7,339 nucleotides of DNA from Acinetobacter sp. GTDB taxonomy: Bacteria > Pseudomonadota > Gammaproteobacteria > Pseudomonadales > Moraxellaceae. Positions 1 through 6,316 of the stretch are shown piece by piece. Position 1 is the first letter of the stretch, and every line of letters begins with the position of its first letter. The stretch spans positions 1 through 7,339 of the forward strand of contig JASLJB010000040.1 in the NCBI GenBank assembly GCA_030152605.1, given 5' to 3'. The position numbers and the translations under genes are program-made. The notes beneath the pieces were generated by a model, which was not told the DNA's origin, made no database searches, and worked only from the letters and a program-made list of their open reading frames with translations.

Positions 1-842
1 CCGACCACGACTGCCGCAGTACCTTGAATATCATCGTTAAAGCAGCAGTACTGATCACGATATTTGTTGAGTAACGGCATGGCGTTATTTTGCGCGAAAT
101 CTTCAAACTGAATCAGCGCTTTGGGCCAGCGATGTTTGATGGCTTCAAAGATCTCATCGATAAAAGCGTAATATTCATCGCCATTGATGCGGGGTTGCGG
201 CCAGCCCATATATAGCGGGTCATTCAGCAATTGTTGATTGTTGGTGCCGACATCAATGGTAATCGGTAGGGTATAGGCCGGGCTGATGCCACCACAGGCG
301 GTATAAAGCGAGAGTTTCCCGATCGGAATGCCCATGCCGCCAATCCCTTGGTCACCTAAACCTAAGATACGTTCACCATCGGTGATCACAATCACTTTGA
401 CATTTTTACGATTTACGTTTTGTAGGATGTCTTGGATGTGCGCGCGATCTGGGTAAGAGATAAAGACCCCGCGATGACGGCGGTAGATATCGGAGAAACG
501 CTGGCAGGCTTCACCGACAGTTGGGGTATAAATAATCGGCACCATTTCAGACAAGTGATTGCCGATCAGGTGATAAAACAAGGTTTCATTGGTGTCTTGG
601 ATATTACGCAAGTAAATATGTTTATTAATGTCTTCATTAAAATCAGTGAACTGCTGATAAGAACGTTGATGTTGTTCTTCGATCGTTTCGATGACCTGTG
701 GGAGTAAACCATGCAAATTGAATTGAGAGCGTTCTTCTTCACTAAAGGCGGACCCTTTATTGAGGAGCGGTAGCTCAAGCAAGGTATAGCCTGCATACGG
801 TGTGTAAAGCGGATATTGAGTTTTTTGATTTTGAGTTGTCAT
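1..842 (-). CDS. maeA: NAD-dependent malic enzyme, amino-terminal half (cut by the left window edge)
   Basis: Oxidative decarboxylation of malate to pyruvate with reduction of NAD, in the cytoplasm, linking the TCA cycle to pyruvate. I read 280 codons leftward from ATG at 842; the large-subunit malic enzymes are about 560 residues, so half is present. Visible signatures: IIYTPTVGEAC at about 103-113 with the catalytic Tyr105; TDGERILGLGDQGIGGMGI at 154-172; GIPIGKLSLYTACGG at 171-185 with catalytic Lys176; IQFEDF at 244-249 with metal ligands Glu247-Asp248; and FNDDIQGTAAV at 268-278 with a further metal-binding Asp. All key residues expected in this half are intact. The start follows GAGATTGGAA, a modest ribosome binding site. 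NAD preference is inferred from similarity to the MaeA/SfcA type; the dinucleotide-binding domain lies outside the window, so NADP use is not excluded. The symbol sfcA is also used. Confidence 0.95.
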   Translation of the reverse strand, partial: MTTQNQKTQYPLYTPYAGYTLLELPLLNKGSAFSEEERSQFNLHGLLPQVIETIEEQHQRSYQQFTDFNEDINKHIYLRNIQDTNETLFYHLIGNHLSEMVPIIYTPTVGEACQRFSDIYRRHRGVFISYPDRAHIQDILQNVNRKNVKVIVITDGERILGLGDQGIGGMGIPIGKLSLYTACGGISPAYTLPITIDVGTNNQQLLNDPLYMGWPQPRINGDEYYAFIDEIFEAIKHRWPKALIQFEDFAQNNAMPLLNKYRDQYCCFNDDIQGTAAVVV

Positions 843-913
843 TTCCAATCTCGATATGTGGATAATGATGGATGAGTAAAGCCTTTTACCTCAAGTACTA
901 TTTGCATCTTTAA

Positions 914-942
914 CATATAAGCTTAAGCCTATTTTTTCACAA
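914..942 (-). promoter_or_regulatory. Candidate sigma70 promoter for the malic enzyme gene
   Basis: On the minus strand a -35 box TTGTGA (937-942) and a -10 box TATATG (914-919) are separated by 17 bases. Each matches the consensus at four of six positions. A start of transcription near 907 would give a leader of about 65 bases before the malic enzyme ATG. The surrounding stretch is very AT-rich (about 28 percent GC by my count for 843-976). This is pattern matching only. Confidence 0.4.
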
Positions 943-976
943 TTTGATATTTATATAATTGATAACGAAAATAAGT

Positions 977-1105
977 CTATTTCAGCGGATGATAAGCCAC
1001 CCAAGTACTTTGCTGATCCATCATGCTTTGACGACCACCAAGGTCAGTCTGCTTCAGGATTCGATTATCCTGCGCAAAAGCCTTAAGCTCAATGATATTG
1101 TTCAA
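977..1105 (-). CDS. Candidate small protein of 42 residues, TTG start, function unknown
   Basis: A leftward reading frame of 42 codons plus TAG sits in the gap between the malic enzyme gene and argS. It begins MNNIIELKAFAQDN and ends STWVAYHPLK, with no predicted membrane segment or signal peptide, and I do not recognise it. Points in favour: a good ribosome binding site AGGTGA (1112-1117) lies six bases before the TTG; a candidate -10 box TATAAC (1134-1139) lies about 30 bases upstream; and GC is about 44 percent inside against about 28 percent in the adjoining 843-976. A GTG two codons further upstream (1109-1111) would abut the ribosome binding site, so TTG is preferred. Against: it is short, has a rare start codon and no recognised homologue. 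It could also be a remnant of a larger gene. It might be co-transcribed into the malic enzyme gene. Confidence 0.4.
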   Translation of the reverse strand: MNNIIELKAFAQDNRILKQTDLGGRQSMMDQQSTWVAYHPLK

Positions 1106-1111
1106 ATGCAC

Positions 1112-1117
1112 TCACCT
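1112..1117 (-). promoter_or_regulatory. Ribosome binding site that decides the TTG start of the small ORF
   Basis: AGGTGA on the minus strand, six bases before TTG at 1103-1105. Its strength and spacing are better than those in front of the malic enzyme or argS, and it is the main reason to take the small ORF seriously. Confidence 0.4.
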
Positions 1118-1132
1118 AAAGTCGTTTAAATT

Positions 1133-1141
1133 TGTTATATT
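1133..1141 (+). promoter_or_regulatory. Candidate extended -10 promoter for argS, overlapping a leftward -10 box
   Basis: TGTTATATT on the plus strand contains an extended -10 motif (TGn followed by TATATT, five of six matches). There is no good -35 box 17 bases upstream, which is common for extended -10 promoters. Transcription would start near 1148, giving a leader of about 30 bases before argS. On the minus strand the same bases read TATAAC (1134-1139), a -10 candidate for the small ORF, so the two promoters would share their melting region. Confidence 0.4.
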
Positions 1142-1176
1142 TGCTGTTTTCTGCGACGTTTATTTTTCGATAGATT

Positions 1177-2979
1177 ATGAATACGGCCATACAAGCAGCG
1201 CTTAATCATGCAGTGCAATCCCTTCAATCTGAAGGTGTCCTTCCAGCAGACTGGAATAACAAAAGTACTTTGACTCGAACCAAAGATCGAAGCCATGGTG
1301 ACTTTGCCTCGAATATCGCCATGATTGGGGCAAAAGCTGCGGCGATGAAACCACGCGATTTAGCGGAGAAAGTGTTAAACGCACTGCCTACAGTCGCTGA
1401 AATCAGCAAAGCTGAAATCGCAGGTCCGGGATTTATTAACTTCTTTTTAAATGCCGATCAACGCTTTAGCGTACTCGAACAGATTCAGTCGCAGAAAGAA
1501 CAGTTTGGATTTAGCCAAGCCAATGCGGCCAAAAAAGTACAAATCGAATTTGTCTCTGCCAACCCAACCTCAAGCCTACATGTGGGGCATGGACGTGGTG
1601 CTGCCTATGGTATGACCGTGGCCAACTTACTTGAAGCCACGGGTGCAACGGTTGAACGTGAATATTACGTCAATGACGCGGGTCGTCAGATGGACATTTT
1701 GGCCACATCAACCTATTTACGTTATTTACAATTGCTCGGCCTAGAGTTGGTCTTCCCGAAAAATGCCTATCAAGGCAACTATGTCAAAGAGATCGCGCAA
1801 AGCATCATTGACCAACAGGGCAATGCCTATCAACAAGACGTTGCTGCGGTCTATCAAGATGTGCCTGCAGATGTTGAATATGCAGATGAACTCGATGCAG
1901 ATGGCAATAAAGTGGTCTTGTCTGGCGACAAAGAAAAACATATCGATGGTTTGATCTTCAATTCACAGCAGCTCTTGGGCGCTGGCTATCGCGTGTTTCA
2001 CCAAGCGGCATTGACCGCGATCCTCGATGACATCAAAGATGATCTCGGTGAATTCTCGGTGAGCTTTGACCAATGGTTCAGTGAAGCAACCTTGGCAGAG
2101 AAAATCGACGAAGCCTTGGCGACGCTAGATCAACGTGGCTATCTATATGAAAAAGATGGCAACATCTGGTTTAAATCGACTGAATTTGGCGATGAAAAAG
2201 ACCGTGTTGTTAAACGTCGTAATGGCCAAACTACTTATTTTGCATCGGATATTGCCTATCACCTCAACAAGCTACAACGTGGCTTTACTGATTTGATCGA
2301 TATCTGGGGTTCAGATCACCATGGTTATATCGCGCGCGTCAAAGCGGCGATTGATGCCATGGGCTATGACTCTTCTAAACTGACCGTGTTGTTGGTGCAG
2401 TTTGTAAGTTTGTGGCGCGGTGGTGAAATGGTGCAAATGTCATCTCGTTCAGGCCAATACGTAACTTTGCGTGATTTGCGTAAAGAAGTCGGAAATGACG
2501 CGGCACGTTTTTATTATGTGATGCGTAAGTCTGAACAGCATATTGATTTTGACTTGGATTTGGCCGTATCTCAGAGCAAAGACAATGCCGTGTACTACAT
2601 CCAATATGCGCATGCGCGTGTCAATCGTATGGTGAACAAAGCCGCTGAAAAGAATGTGCCGTTTAGTCGTGATACCTTAAATCAATATGATGCTTCATTG
2701 TTGACCTTGGACATGGAAACTGAAATTTTGGCCAAGCTTGCGGCTTATCCAGAAGTGGTGATCCGTGCTGCGAATAGCTATGAACCGCACCAAGTGGGTA
2801 ATTACCTCAAAGAACTTGCAGCACTATTCCACGGTTGGTACAACTTGGATAATTTGAAAATTCTTAATGATCAGGAAATTGCAGTTTCTCAAGCACGTTT
2901 GTTGCTATCAATAAACGTACAACAAGTGTTGAAAAATGGTTTAACCTTATTGGGTGTCTCAGCACCGTTTGAGATGTAA
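1177..2979 (+). CDS. argS: Arginyl-tRNA synthetase
   Basis: Class I aminoacyl-tRNA synthetase that charges tRNA-Arg with arginine in the cytoplasm, an essential step of translation. The 600 residues slightly exceed the usual bacterial length of about 560-590. The amino-terminal tRNA-recognition domain spans about 1-95 (SHGDFASNIAM at 39-49, GPGFINFF at 83-90). The Rossmann catalytic core carries the HIGH-type signature in SANPTSSLHVGHGRGAA, with HVGH at 135-138. The KMSKS position has the degenerate form MSSRSG at 421-426, as is usual for canonical ArgRS. GSDHHGYI around 385 is a further core motif. The DALR-type anticodon-binding domain fills about 470-600 (YYIQYAHARVNRM, then LLLSINVQQVL near the end). 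An acidic insert of about 70 residues (about 195-265) accounts for the extra length. The start is fixed by an in-frame TAG at 1171-1173; the ribosome binding site is weak (GATAG). Probably the first gene of an operon with the SPOR gene. Confidence 0.98.
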   Translation: MNTAIQAALNHAVQSLQSEGVLPADWNNKSTLTRTKDRSHGDFASNIAMIGAKAAAMKPRDLAEKVLNALPTVAEISKAEIAGPGFINFFLNADQRFSVLEQIQSQKEQFGFSQANAAKKVQIEFVSANPTSSLHVGHGRGAAYGMTVANLLEATGATVEREYYVNDAGRQMDILATSTYLRYLQLLGLELVFPKNAYQGNYVKEIAQSIIDQQGNAYQQDVAAVYQDVPADVEYADELDADGNKVVLSGDKEKHIDGLIFNSQQLLGAGYRVFHQAALTAILDDIKDDLGEFSVSFDQWFSEATLAEKIDEALATLDQRGYLYEKDGNIWFKSTEFGDEKDRVVKRRNGQTTYFASDIAYHLNKLQRGFTDLIDIWGSDHHGYIARVKAAIDAMGYDSSKLTVLLVQFVSLWRGGEMVQMSSRSGQYVTLRDLRKEVGNDAARFYYVMRKSEQHIDFDLDLAVSQSKDNAVYYIQYAHARVNRMVNKAAEKNVPFSRDTLNQYDASLLTLDMETEILAKLAAYPEVVIRAANSYEPHQVGNYLKELAALFHGWYNLDNLKILNDQEIAVSQARLLLSINVQQVLKNGLTLLGVSAPFEM

Positions 2980-2994
2980 TTATTCAGCATTAAT

Positions 2995-3000
2995 AGAGGG
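2995..3000 (+). promoter_or_regulatory. Ribosome binding site that decides the GTG start of the SPOR gene
   Basis: AGAGGG lies six bases before GTG at 3007, within the 27-base gap after the argS stop. It supports the GTG as the true start. Confidence 0.7.
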
Positions 3001-3006
3001 TTTCAC

Positions 3007-3612
3007 GTGTTTGGAAAAACGCAGCGCGGCGTATCAGAGCGATCGACAAAACCAACTCAGCCTTTGCTACCTAAATGGCTCGGCATGTTGGTGGTGATTT
3101 TAATGCTACTCAGTGCTGCAGTTGCACTGATGCTTTGGAAACCGTGGGCGCCGGTACCGACCAAAACCAATGAGGTCACTTCTCAGCATTATCAAGAAGA
3201 TACCAATAAAGACTATCGTTTTTATGAGTTACTTCCACAGCAACAAGTGACCCCAATTCCACAGCAGGCTGTGCCAGAAACCAATGTGCGTAGCCAGCCG
3301 ATCATTGTCGAAGCCCCGGCTGCACCGGTGCAAGCGGCGCCGGAAACACTTGCTACAGAGGATGCACCCGCTGCTGTCGTAGCACCTGCCTATATCTTGC
3401 AGGTCAGAAGTTTTCCAGATCCAGATAGTGCCGATGCACGCCGTGCAGAGATTATCCTGAATGGTCTGTCTGCGGATGTGGTGAAAACTACTGAAAATGG
3501 CCAGACTTGGTATCGTGTGATTTCGGGTCCTTATGAAACACTCAATGCCGCCGTGGTCGCCCAGCAAACCCTGCAACATAGTGGGATCGACTCTATCGTG
3601 GTCAAACGTTAA
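3007..3612 (+). CDS. ftsN: FtsN-like cell division protein: inner-membrane anchor with a SPOR domain
   Basis: Predicted bitopic inner-membrane protein of 201 residues that binds septal peptidoglycan and, if truly FtsN, helps trigger septal wall synthesis. Order of parts: a short, positively charged cytoplasmic tail (1-23); one transmembrane helix at about 24-44 (WLGMLVVILMLLSAAVALML); a periplasmic linker rich in Pro, Ala and Gln (about 50-127); and a SPOR domain at about 128-200 (AYILQVRSFPDPDSADARRAE, then WYRVISGPYETLNAA). Just after the membrane, DYRFYELLP (69-77) resembles the F-x-F-Y-x-x-L-P element common in short FtsN-type proteins. It starts with GTG, supported by AGAGGG six bases upstream. 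The 27-base gap after argS suggests one transcript, and the argS-ftsN order is also known in Pseudomonas, which favours FtsN over another SPOR protein such as DamX. Overall sequence similarity in this family is low, so the name rests mainly on architecture and synteny. Confidence 0.85.
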   Translation: MFGKTQRGVSERSTKPTQPLLPKWLGMLVVILMLLSAAVALMLWKPWAPVPTKTNEVTSQHYQEDTNKDYRFYELLPQQQVTPIPQQAVPETNVRSQPIIVEAPAAPVQAAPETLATEDAPAAVVAPAYILQVRSFPDPDSADARRAEIILNGLSADVVKTTENGQTWYRVISGPYETLNAAVVAQQTLQHSGIDSIVVKR

Positions 3613-3629
3613 AACCTATCGAGCAACAT

Positions 3630-3657
3630 AAAAACGCATCCTGAGATGCGTTTTTTT
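3630..3657 (+). terminator. Rho-independent terminator, probably bidirectional
   Basis: A ten-pair stem AAAACGCATC/GATGCGTTTT (3631-3640 with 3645-3654) closes a CTGA loop and is followed by a run of T on the plus strand (3651-3657). The A-run on the left side gives a T-run on the minus strand as well. It sits 18 bases after the SPOR gene and about 50 bases beyond the stop of the leftward lipoprotein gene, exactly where two convergent units would share a terminator. Confidence 0.88.
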
Positions 3658-3710
3658 ATGTCTAACCGTCGAGTCAGTTCACCGCAATCTGCAGTGCAGT
3701 TCTGTGATGT

Positions 3711-4184
3711 CTACTGATGATTCGGATAGGCTTGGATAAACTGACGATAGGCAGAAGAGGCCTTGCCATCTTGATAAATATAGCGGCTGATGCTGCCTTT
3801 ATCGGTGATGATGCGCATTGAAATCGCATCCGTACCCGTCAAATCAGCCATGATATTCACCGGCGTCAAAATGGTTGCGGTTGAGCGATAGTTGGCCAGA
3901 ATAAACTGCTGTCGCGTGGCGTCAGTCGGTTTAAAGCTCTGTGTTTTTTGACCATTATCGAAAACAATCCGCTGAATATCGTAATAGGTGCTTGGATTGT
4001 CGAGAGAGATATCGACTTTTAATGTGCTTTTATCTTGCTCATTCCATTTCACTTTAACAACCGGACAGATCGAATTCGGTTCACAGATCAGCAAGCCACG
4101 TGTCGCATTCAGCTCAGTCGGGGGGGCTGTTGTACAGCCAGTCATCAGTACAGTACCGACGATTAAAAAGGAAAGTTTTTTCAT
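3711..4184 (-). CDS. Small predicted lipoprotein of unknown function
   Basis: A 157-residue protein with a lipoprotein signal peptide: MKK, a hydrophobic core, then LMTGC with the lipidated Cys17. Met at -3 of the lipobox is less usual but tolerated. Asp is not at position +2 (Thr-Thr follows), so the inner-membrane retention rule would not apply and outer-membrane sorting is expected. The mature part has a close pair of cysteines (Cys34 and Cys40, in LLICEPNSICPVV), which could form a disulphide in the periplasm, and then alternating hydrophobic stretches suggesting a beta-rich fold. No catalytic motif is visible and I do not recognise a named family. The frame stays open upstream to 4250, but the signal peptide dictates the start at 4184, with a weak GGAATAG ahead of it. 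It lies 93 bases downstream of the hydrolase on the same strand and ends before the bidirectional terminator, so it could be the last gene of that unit. Confidence 0.8.
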   Translation of the reverse strand: MKKLSFLIVGTVLMTGCTTAPPTELNATRGLLICEPNSICPVVKVKWNEQDKSTLKVDISLDNPSTYYDIQRIVFDNGQKTQSFKPTDATRQQFILANYRSTATILTPVNIMADLTGTDAISMRIITDKGSISRYIYQDGKASSAYRQFIQAYPNHQ

Positions 4185-4219
4185 ACCATCTATTCCAAAT
4201 CTTAAGTCACCAATGAGAC

Positions 4220-4250
4220 ATAATTCTCGTGGCCGTGATGCTGATCGCAA
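4220..4250 (-). promoter_or_regulatory. Weak promoter candidate before the lipoprotein gene
   Basis: TTGCGA (minus strand, 4245-4250) and AATTAT (4220-4225) are separated by 19 bases, which is longer than ideal; the -10 box matches at four of six positions. It could give the lipoprotein its own transcript, but read-through from the hydrolase is equally possible. Confidence 0.2.
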
Positions 4251-4269
4251 TTACAATTACAATTAATTG
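4248..4269. repeat. Three tandem CAATTA units running into a palindrome
   Basis: On the plus strand CAATTA is repeated three times without gaps (4248-4265), and the last unit is the left half of the perfect ten-base palindrome CAATTAATTG (4260-4269). It lies just beyond the hydrolase stop and immediately upstream of the candidate -35 box of the lipoprotein gene. It may be a binding site or simple AT-rich repeat slippage. It is not a credible terminator because the stem would be entirely AT apart from its ends. Confidence 0.6.
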
Positions 4270-4277
4270 TTAAATAA

Positions 4278-5321
4278 TTAATGCTTGCCCAAAAATTTAA
4301 ACGGTTGAGCCTCGACAAATGCGCTATTGGCTTTACCTGCAAAACTCTTGGCTTGATCAGGGCCAAGATCAAGTTTACGGGTTTTTCCATCATTAAAATT
4401 GATGTCTTTAAGATCCACCCAAAATACATTTGGAGAAACAGCAGACTCAAAGAAGTACAGTTTGCGCTTGTGATCAATCACCGTTCTCCAGCGCGTTGAA
4501 GAGATATTAGGCTCTTCTTCGGTGTTCATGCCATAGGGCACTGAAACGTTGCGAATCACACTAAAGACACTGGCCAAAGAGTGTTCAGCTGAGGCATCTT
4601 TGGGAATGGCATTGATATAAAACGAAGCGCGAGCAAAACGATCGGCTGCACGGTTGGTGCCCGGCAACATGGTGGTACCGCCAATTTTTTCCCAGTATGA
4701 ATTGAGCGCCAATTGTTGGTCAAAAGTCGGCGAGTTGGTCATGACCTGGTATTTTTTACTGTGATGAATCACCGGTTTGCCGTTGATATATTCAATAATC
4801 GCACTATCACCACTACTGTCTGAAATCGACAAATGCAAGGTGGCGAGACGTTTTTCACCCGGTACTTGATCCGTGACCAAGGTAAATGGATCTTTTTCTA
4901 AGGCTGCAACGGCTTCATTGACGGTGGCGAAATTGTCGAGTACATATTGCGCCCATAACGAAATACTCAGCGTCGGTTTTTTACTTTTTTCAACTTCAGG
5001 ATATTCAGATTCGACTAACCAAAGTAAATTGGCCACCAGTCCTTTTTCATTGACCCCATCGGTACTGGAAATATCATATCCCGAGGCGATGACGCTGCCG
5101 TATTTAGAGGTCCATTGAATTGAATGGGGACCTGCAAGACCATTACGGGCGACTTTATTCGGGAAGATCCATAGGTTGGTGCCAATATCACTTTTCCAAT
5201 CCATTGATCGTGCTGTAATCACATCATTTTTACCGATAAACACCGCACGCGTGCAGGCATCGGCGACACTGGCAAACAGTAAACTGGATGCAATAATGCT
5301 CATGCTTAAAACTTTTTTCAT
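4278..5321 (-). CDS. Periplasmic choloylglycine hydrolase/penicillin V acylase-family Ntn amidase
   Basis: An N-terminal-nucleophile hydrolase of linear amides (bile salt hydrolase, penicillin V acylase and acyl-homoserine lactone acylase belong here). A signal peptide covers about residues 1-22 (MKKVLSMSII to ASVADA), and cleavage directly before Cys23 would expose the catalytic cysteine as the new amino terminus. From it, Arg38 and Asp41 (TARSMDW) fall at +15 and +18, as in the family. GVNEKGL (89-95), Asn196 in VMTNSP and Arg228 in ADRFAR match further active-site positions. Length is 347 residues, about 325 mature, typical of the family. An exported form with this layout suggests the Gram-negative penicillin V acylase/AHL acylase group rather than gut bile salt hydrolases. 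The start is the ATG at 5321, five bases after AGAGGTGG; a GTG at 5330 lies inside that site and is rejected. The stop of the upstream barrel gene also lies inside it, pointing to translational coupling. The substrate is unknown. Confidence 0.9.
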   Translation of the reverse strand: MKKVLSMSIIASSLLFASVADACTRAVFIGKNDVITARSMDWKSDIGTNLWIFPNKVARNGLAGPHSIQWTSKYGSVIASGYDISSTDGVNEKGLVANLLWLVESEYPEVEKSKKPTLSISLWAQYVLDNFATVNEAVAALEKDPFTLVTDQVPGEKRLATLHLSISDSSGDSAIIEYINGKPVIHHSKKYQVMTNSPTFDQQLALNSYWEKIGGTTMLPGTNRAADRFARASFYINAIPKDASAEHSLASVFSVIRNVSVPYGMNTEEEPNISSTRWRTVIDHKRKLYFFESAVSPNVFWVDLKDINFNDGKTRKLDLGPDQAKSFAGKANSAFVEAQPFKFLGKH

Positions 5322-5326
5322 AAGTA

Positions 5327-5334
5327 CCACCTCT
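5327..5334 (-). promoter_or_regulatory. Strong ribosome binding site of the hydrolase, overlapping the upstream stop codon
   Basis: AGAGGTGG on the minus strand, five bases before the hydrolase ATG, is the strongest Shine-Dalgarno sequence among the leftward genes. The TAG stop of the barrel gene (5333-5335) overlaps its first bases, so ribosomes finishing the barrel gene would land directly at the hydrolase start. Confidence 0.85.
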
Positions 5335-6106
5335 ATAAGATTGGAAGGCTGACGCCGATTACTGGACCATGTTGCTTGATATCCCAGTGAAAGTTATTGG
5401 TATGATGATTTTGTTCAAAGTATCGGTAACCCACTCTAAAATTGACTGGGCGACCAAAAAATGCGTGACGATAACCGAGATAAGTTTGTGCAGAACGGGT
5501 ATCTTCCACGCCAAAGCTCATTTCCGCGGCTAAGTTCCACGCTGAGTCGAAGTTATATTTAAAGCGACTGCCCCAAAAAAATTCGTTCCATGCCGCAGAG
5601 GTTTCAGGGCTGTGATTCAGAGCTGAAAGTGTGGCATCGACTTCTGTACGATGTACCCCGATGGTCGGTTCGACGATGAAGCGTGCGCGTGACGTTTTTT
5701 CGCCTGAGGACTTATTTTGAATTTTGCTTTCAGAGACATAAGCTTGGTAGTAGAGTCCAAAGCTGGTTTGCTCTAAGGAGGTCTTCAGCGCCACTGGCAC
5801 GCTGTAGACCTGTTGTGCGGCACTGGTTTTGATCAGTTTGTTATCGACATAGGCACCCCAAAGCCCTTTGTTGAAGTCGAGATGCAACATATAAGAGTCG
5901 TCTAATTCTTTTACGGTGTCTTTAAAGGGTTGATTAACATCGTAACCAATCTGCCCCTTGCTCAGCGTGCCATCGACGTCAGCGGCAAAGACATACAGAT
6001 TAAGGTTCAACTTTGCTGGGCCTTCCCAAGTGTCACTGAAACTATTTGCAGAGGCCGCTGTGGCGAGGGCTAAAATCGGGAAGAAACACAACAAAGAAGA
6101 CTTCAT
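5333..6106 (-). CDS. Outer-membrane beta-barrel protein, porin-like, unnamed family
   Basis: A 257-residue exported protein. The signal peptide (1-20) ends in ASA before Asn21. The mature part of about 237 residues shows alternating amphipathic strands and aromatic girdle residues, consistent with a barrel of about 8 to 12 strands. The layout resembles a recurring proteobacterial barrel type: an early LNLYVFAADVDG strand, a SYMLHLDFNKGLWGAYVD segment at 71-88, WNEFFWGSRFKY (173-184), and the closing pattern GYRYFEQNHHTNNFHWDIKQ followed by GPVIGVSLPIL. The carboxy terminus is Leu, not the common Phe, but is still hydrophobic. The start ATG at 6106 has a weak site (TTGGAA). It is followed after 11 bases by the hydrolase start, so its role is likely linked: it may let substrates reach, or products leave, the periplasmic hydrolase. 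That is inference; no substrate-specific residues are recognisable. Confidence 0.82.
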   Translation of the reverse strand: MKSSLLCFFPILALATAASANSFSDTWEGPAKLNLNLYVFAADVDGTLSKGQIGYDVNQPFKDTVKELDDSYMLHLDFNKGLWGAYVDNKLIKTSAAQQVYSVPVALKTSLEQTSFGLYYQAYVSESKIQNKSSGEKTSRARFIVEPTIGVHRTEVDATLSALNHSPETSAAWNEFFWGSRFKYNFDSAWNLAAEMSFGVEDTRSAQTYLGYRHAFFGRPVNFRVGYRYFEQNHHTNNFHWDIKQHGPVIGVSLPIL

Positions 6107-6154
6107 AAAAATTCCAATACTTTAAGTCATTTATGCGATAATTTTTTTGGTCTT

Positions 6155-6183
6155 TATTTGCAAAATCAACACACTCGTGTCAA
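6155..6183 (-). promoter_or_regulatory. Weak proximal promoter candidate for the barrel-hydrolase unit
   Basis: A perfect -35 box TTGACA (minus strand, 6178-6183) is followed after 17 bases by CAAATA, which is a poor -10 box. ACAC and GTGT arms around a TC centre (6171-6180) lie in the spacer. It would start transcription about 40 bases before the barrel ATG. The weak -10 box suggests it would need an activator if it works at all. Confidence 0.25.
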
Positions 6184-6217
6184 AGCCGCGCTGTATAAAC
6201 AACAGATACCCCGATAT

Positions 6218-6242
6218 TTGAGCATTCAAATGCTGCGCTCAA
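6218..6242. repeat. Nested inverted repeats, possible operator or leader hairpin
   Basis: Outer arms TTGAGC (6218-6223) and GCTCAA (6237-6242) enclose an overlapping inner perfect repeat AGCATT-CA-AATGCT (6221-6234). Inner and outer arms share bases, so only one pairing can form at a time. It lies in the leader of the barrel gene, about 110 bases before its start. Confidence 0.5.
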
Positions 6243-6316
6243 AAATAAACTTTGACGGGCTTAAATTGCAAAACACGACACTACGACCAGCTCACATTTT
6301 CCGTAGGATAAGCCGT

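Noticed and set aside
432..707. Rightward 91-codon ORF inside the malic enzyme region
   Set aside because: Antisense to an unmistakable malic enzyme reading frame.
3229..3579. Leftward 116-codon ORF antisense to the SPOR gene
   Set aside because: Cys- and His-rich composition is typical of a shadow frame, and the plus strand encodes the SPOR domain.
4185..4250. Start of the lipoprotein at 4250, adding 22 residues
   Set aside because: It would place a charged extension before a typical MKK lipoprotein signal peptide and bury the secretion signal.
3988..4266. Rightward 92-codon ORF antisense to the lipoprotein gene
   Set aside because: It lacks a ribosome binding site and any domain pattern, while the opposite strand shows a clear lipoprotein signal peptide.
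4202..4477. Leftward 91-codon ORF overlapping the end of the hydrolase gene
   Set aside because: Mostly an alternative frame of the hydrolase gene with no start signal; the hydrolase frame carries the family motifs.
5322..5330. Upstream GTG start for the hydrolase at 5330
   Set aside because: The GTG is part of the Shine-Dalgarno sequence itself; the ATG at 5321 gives a normal signal peptide and spacing.
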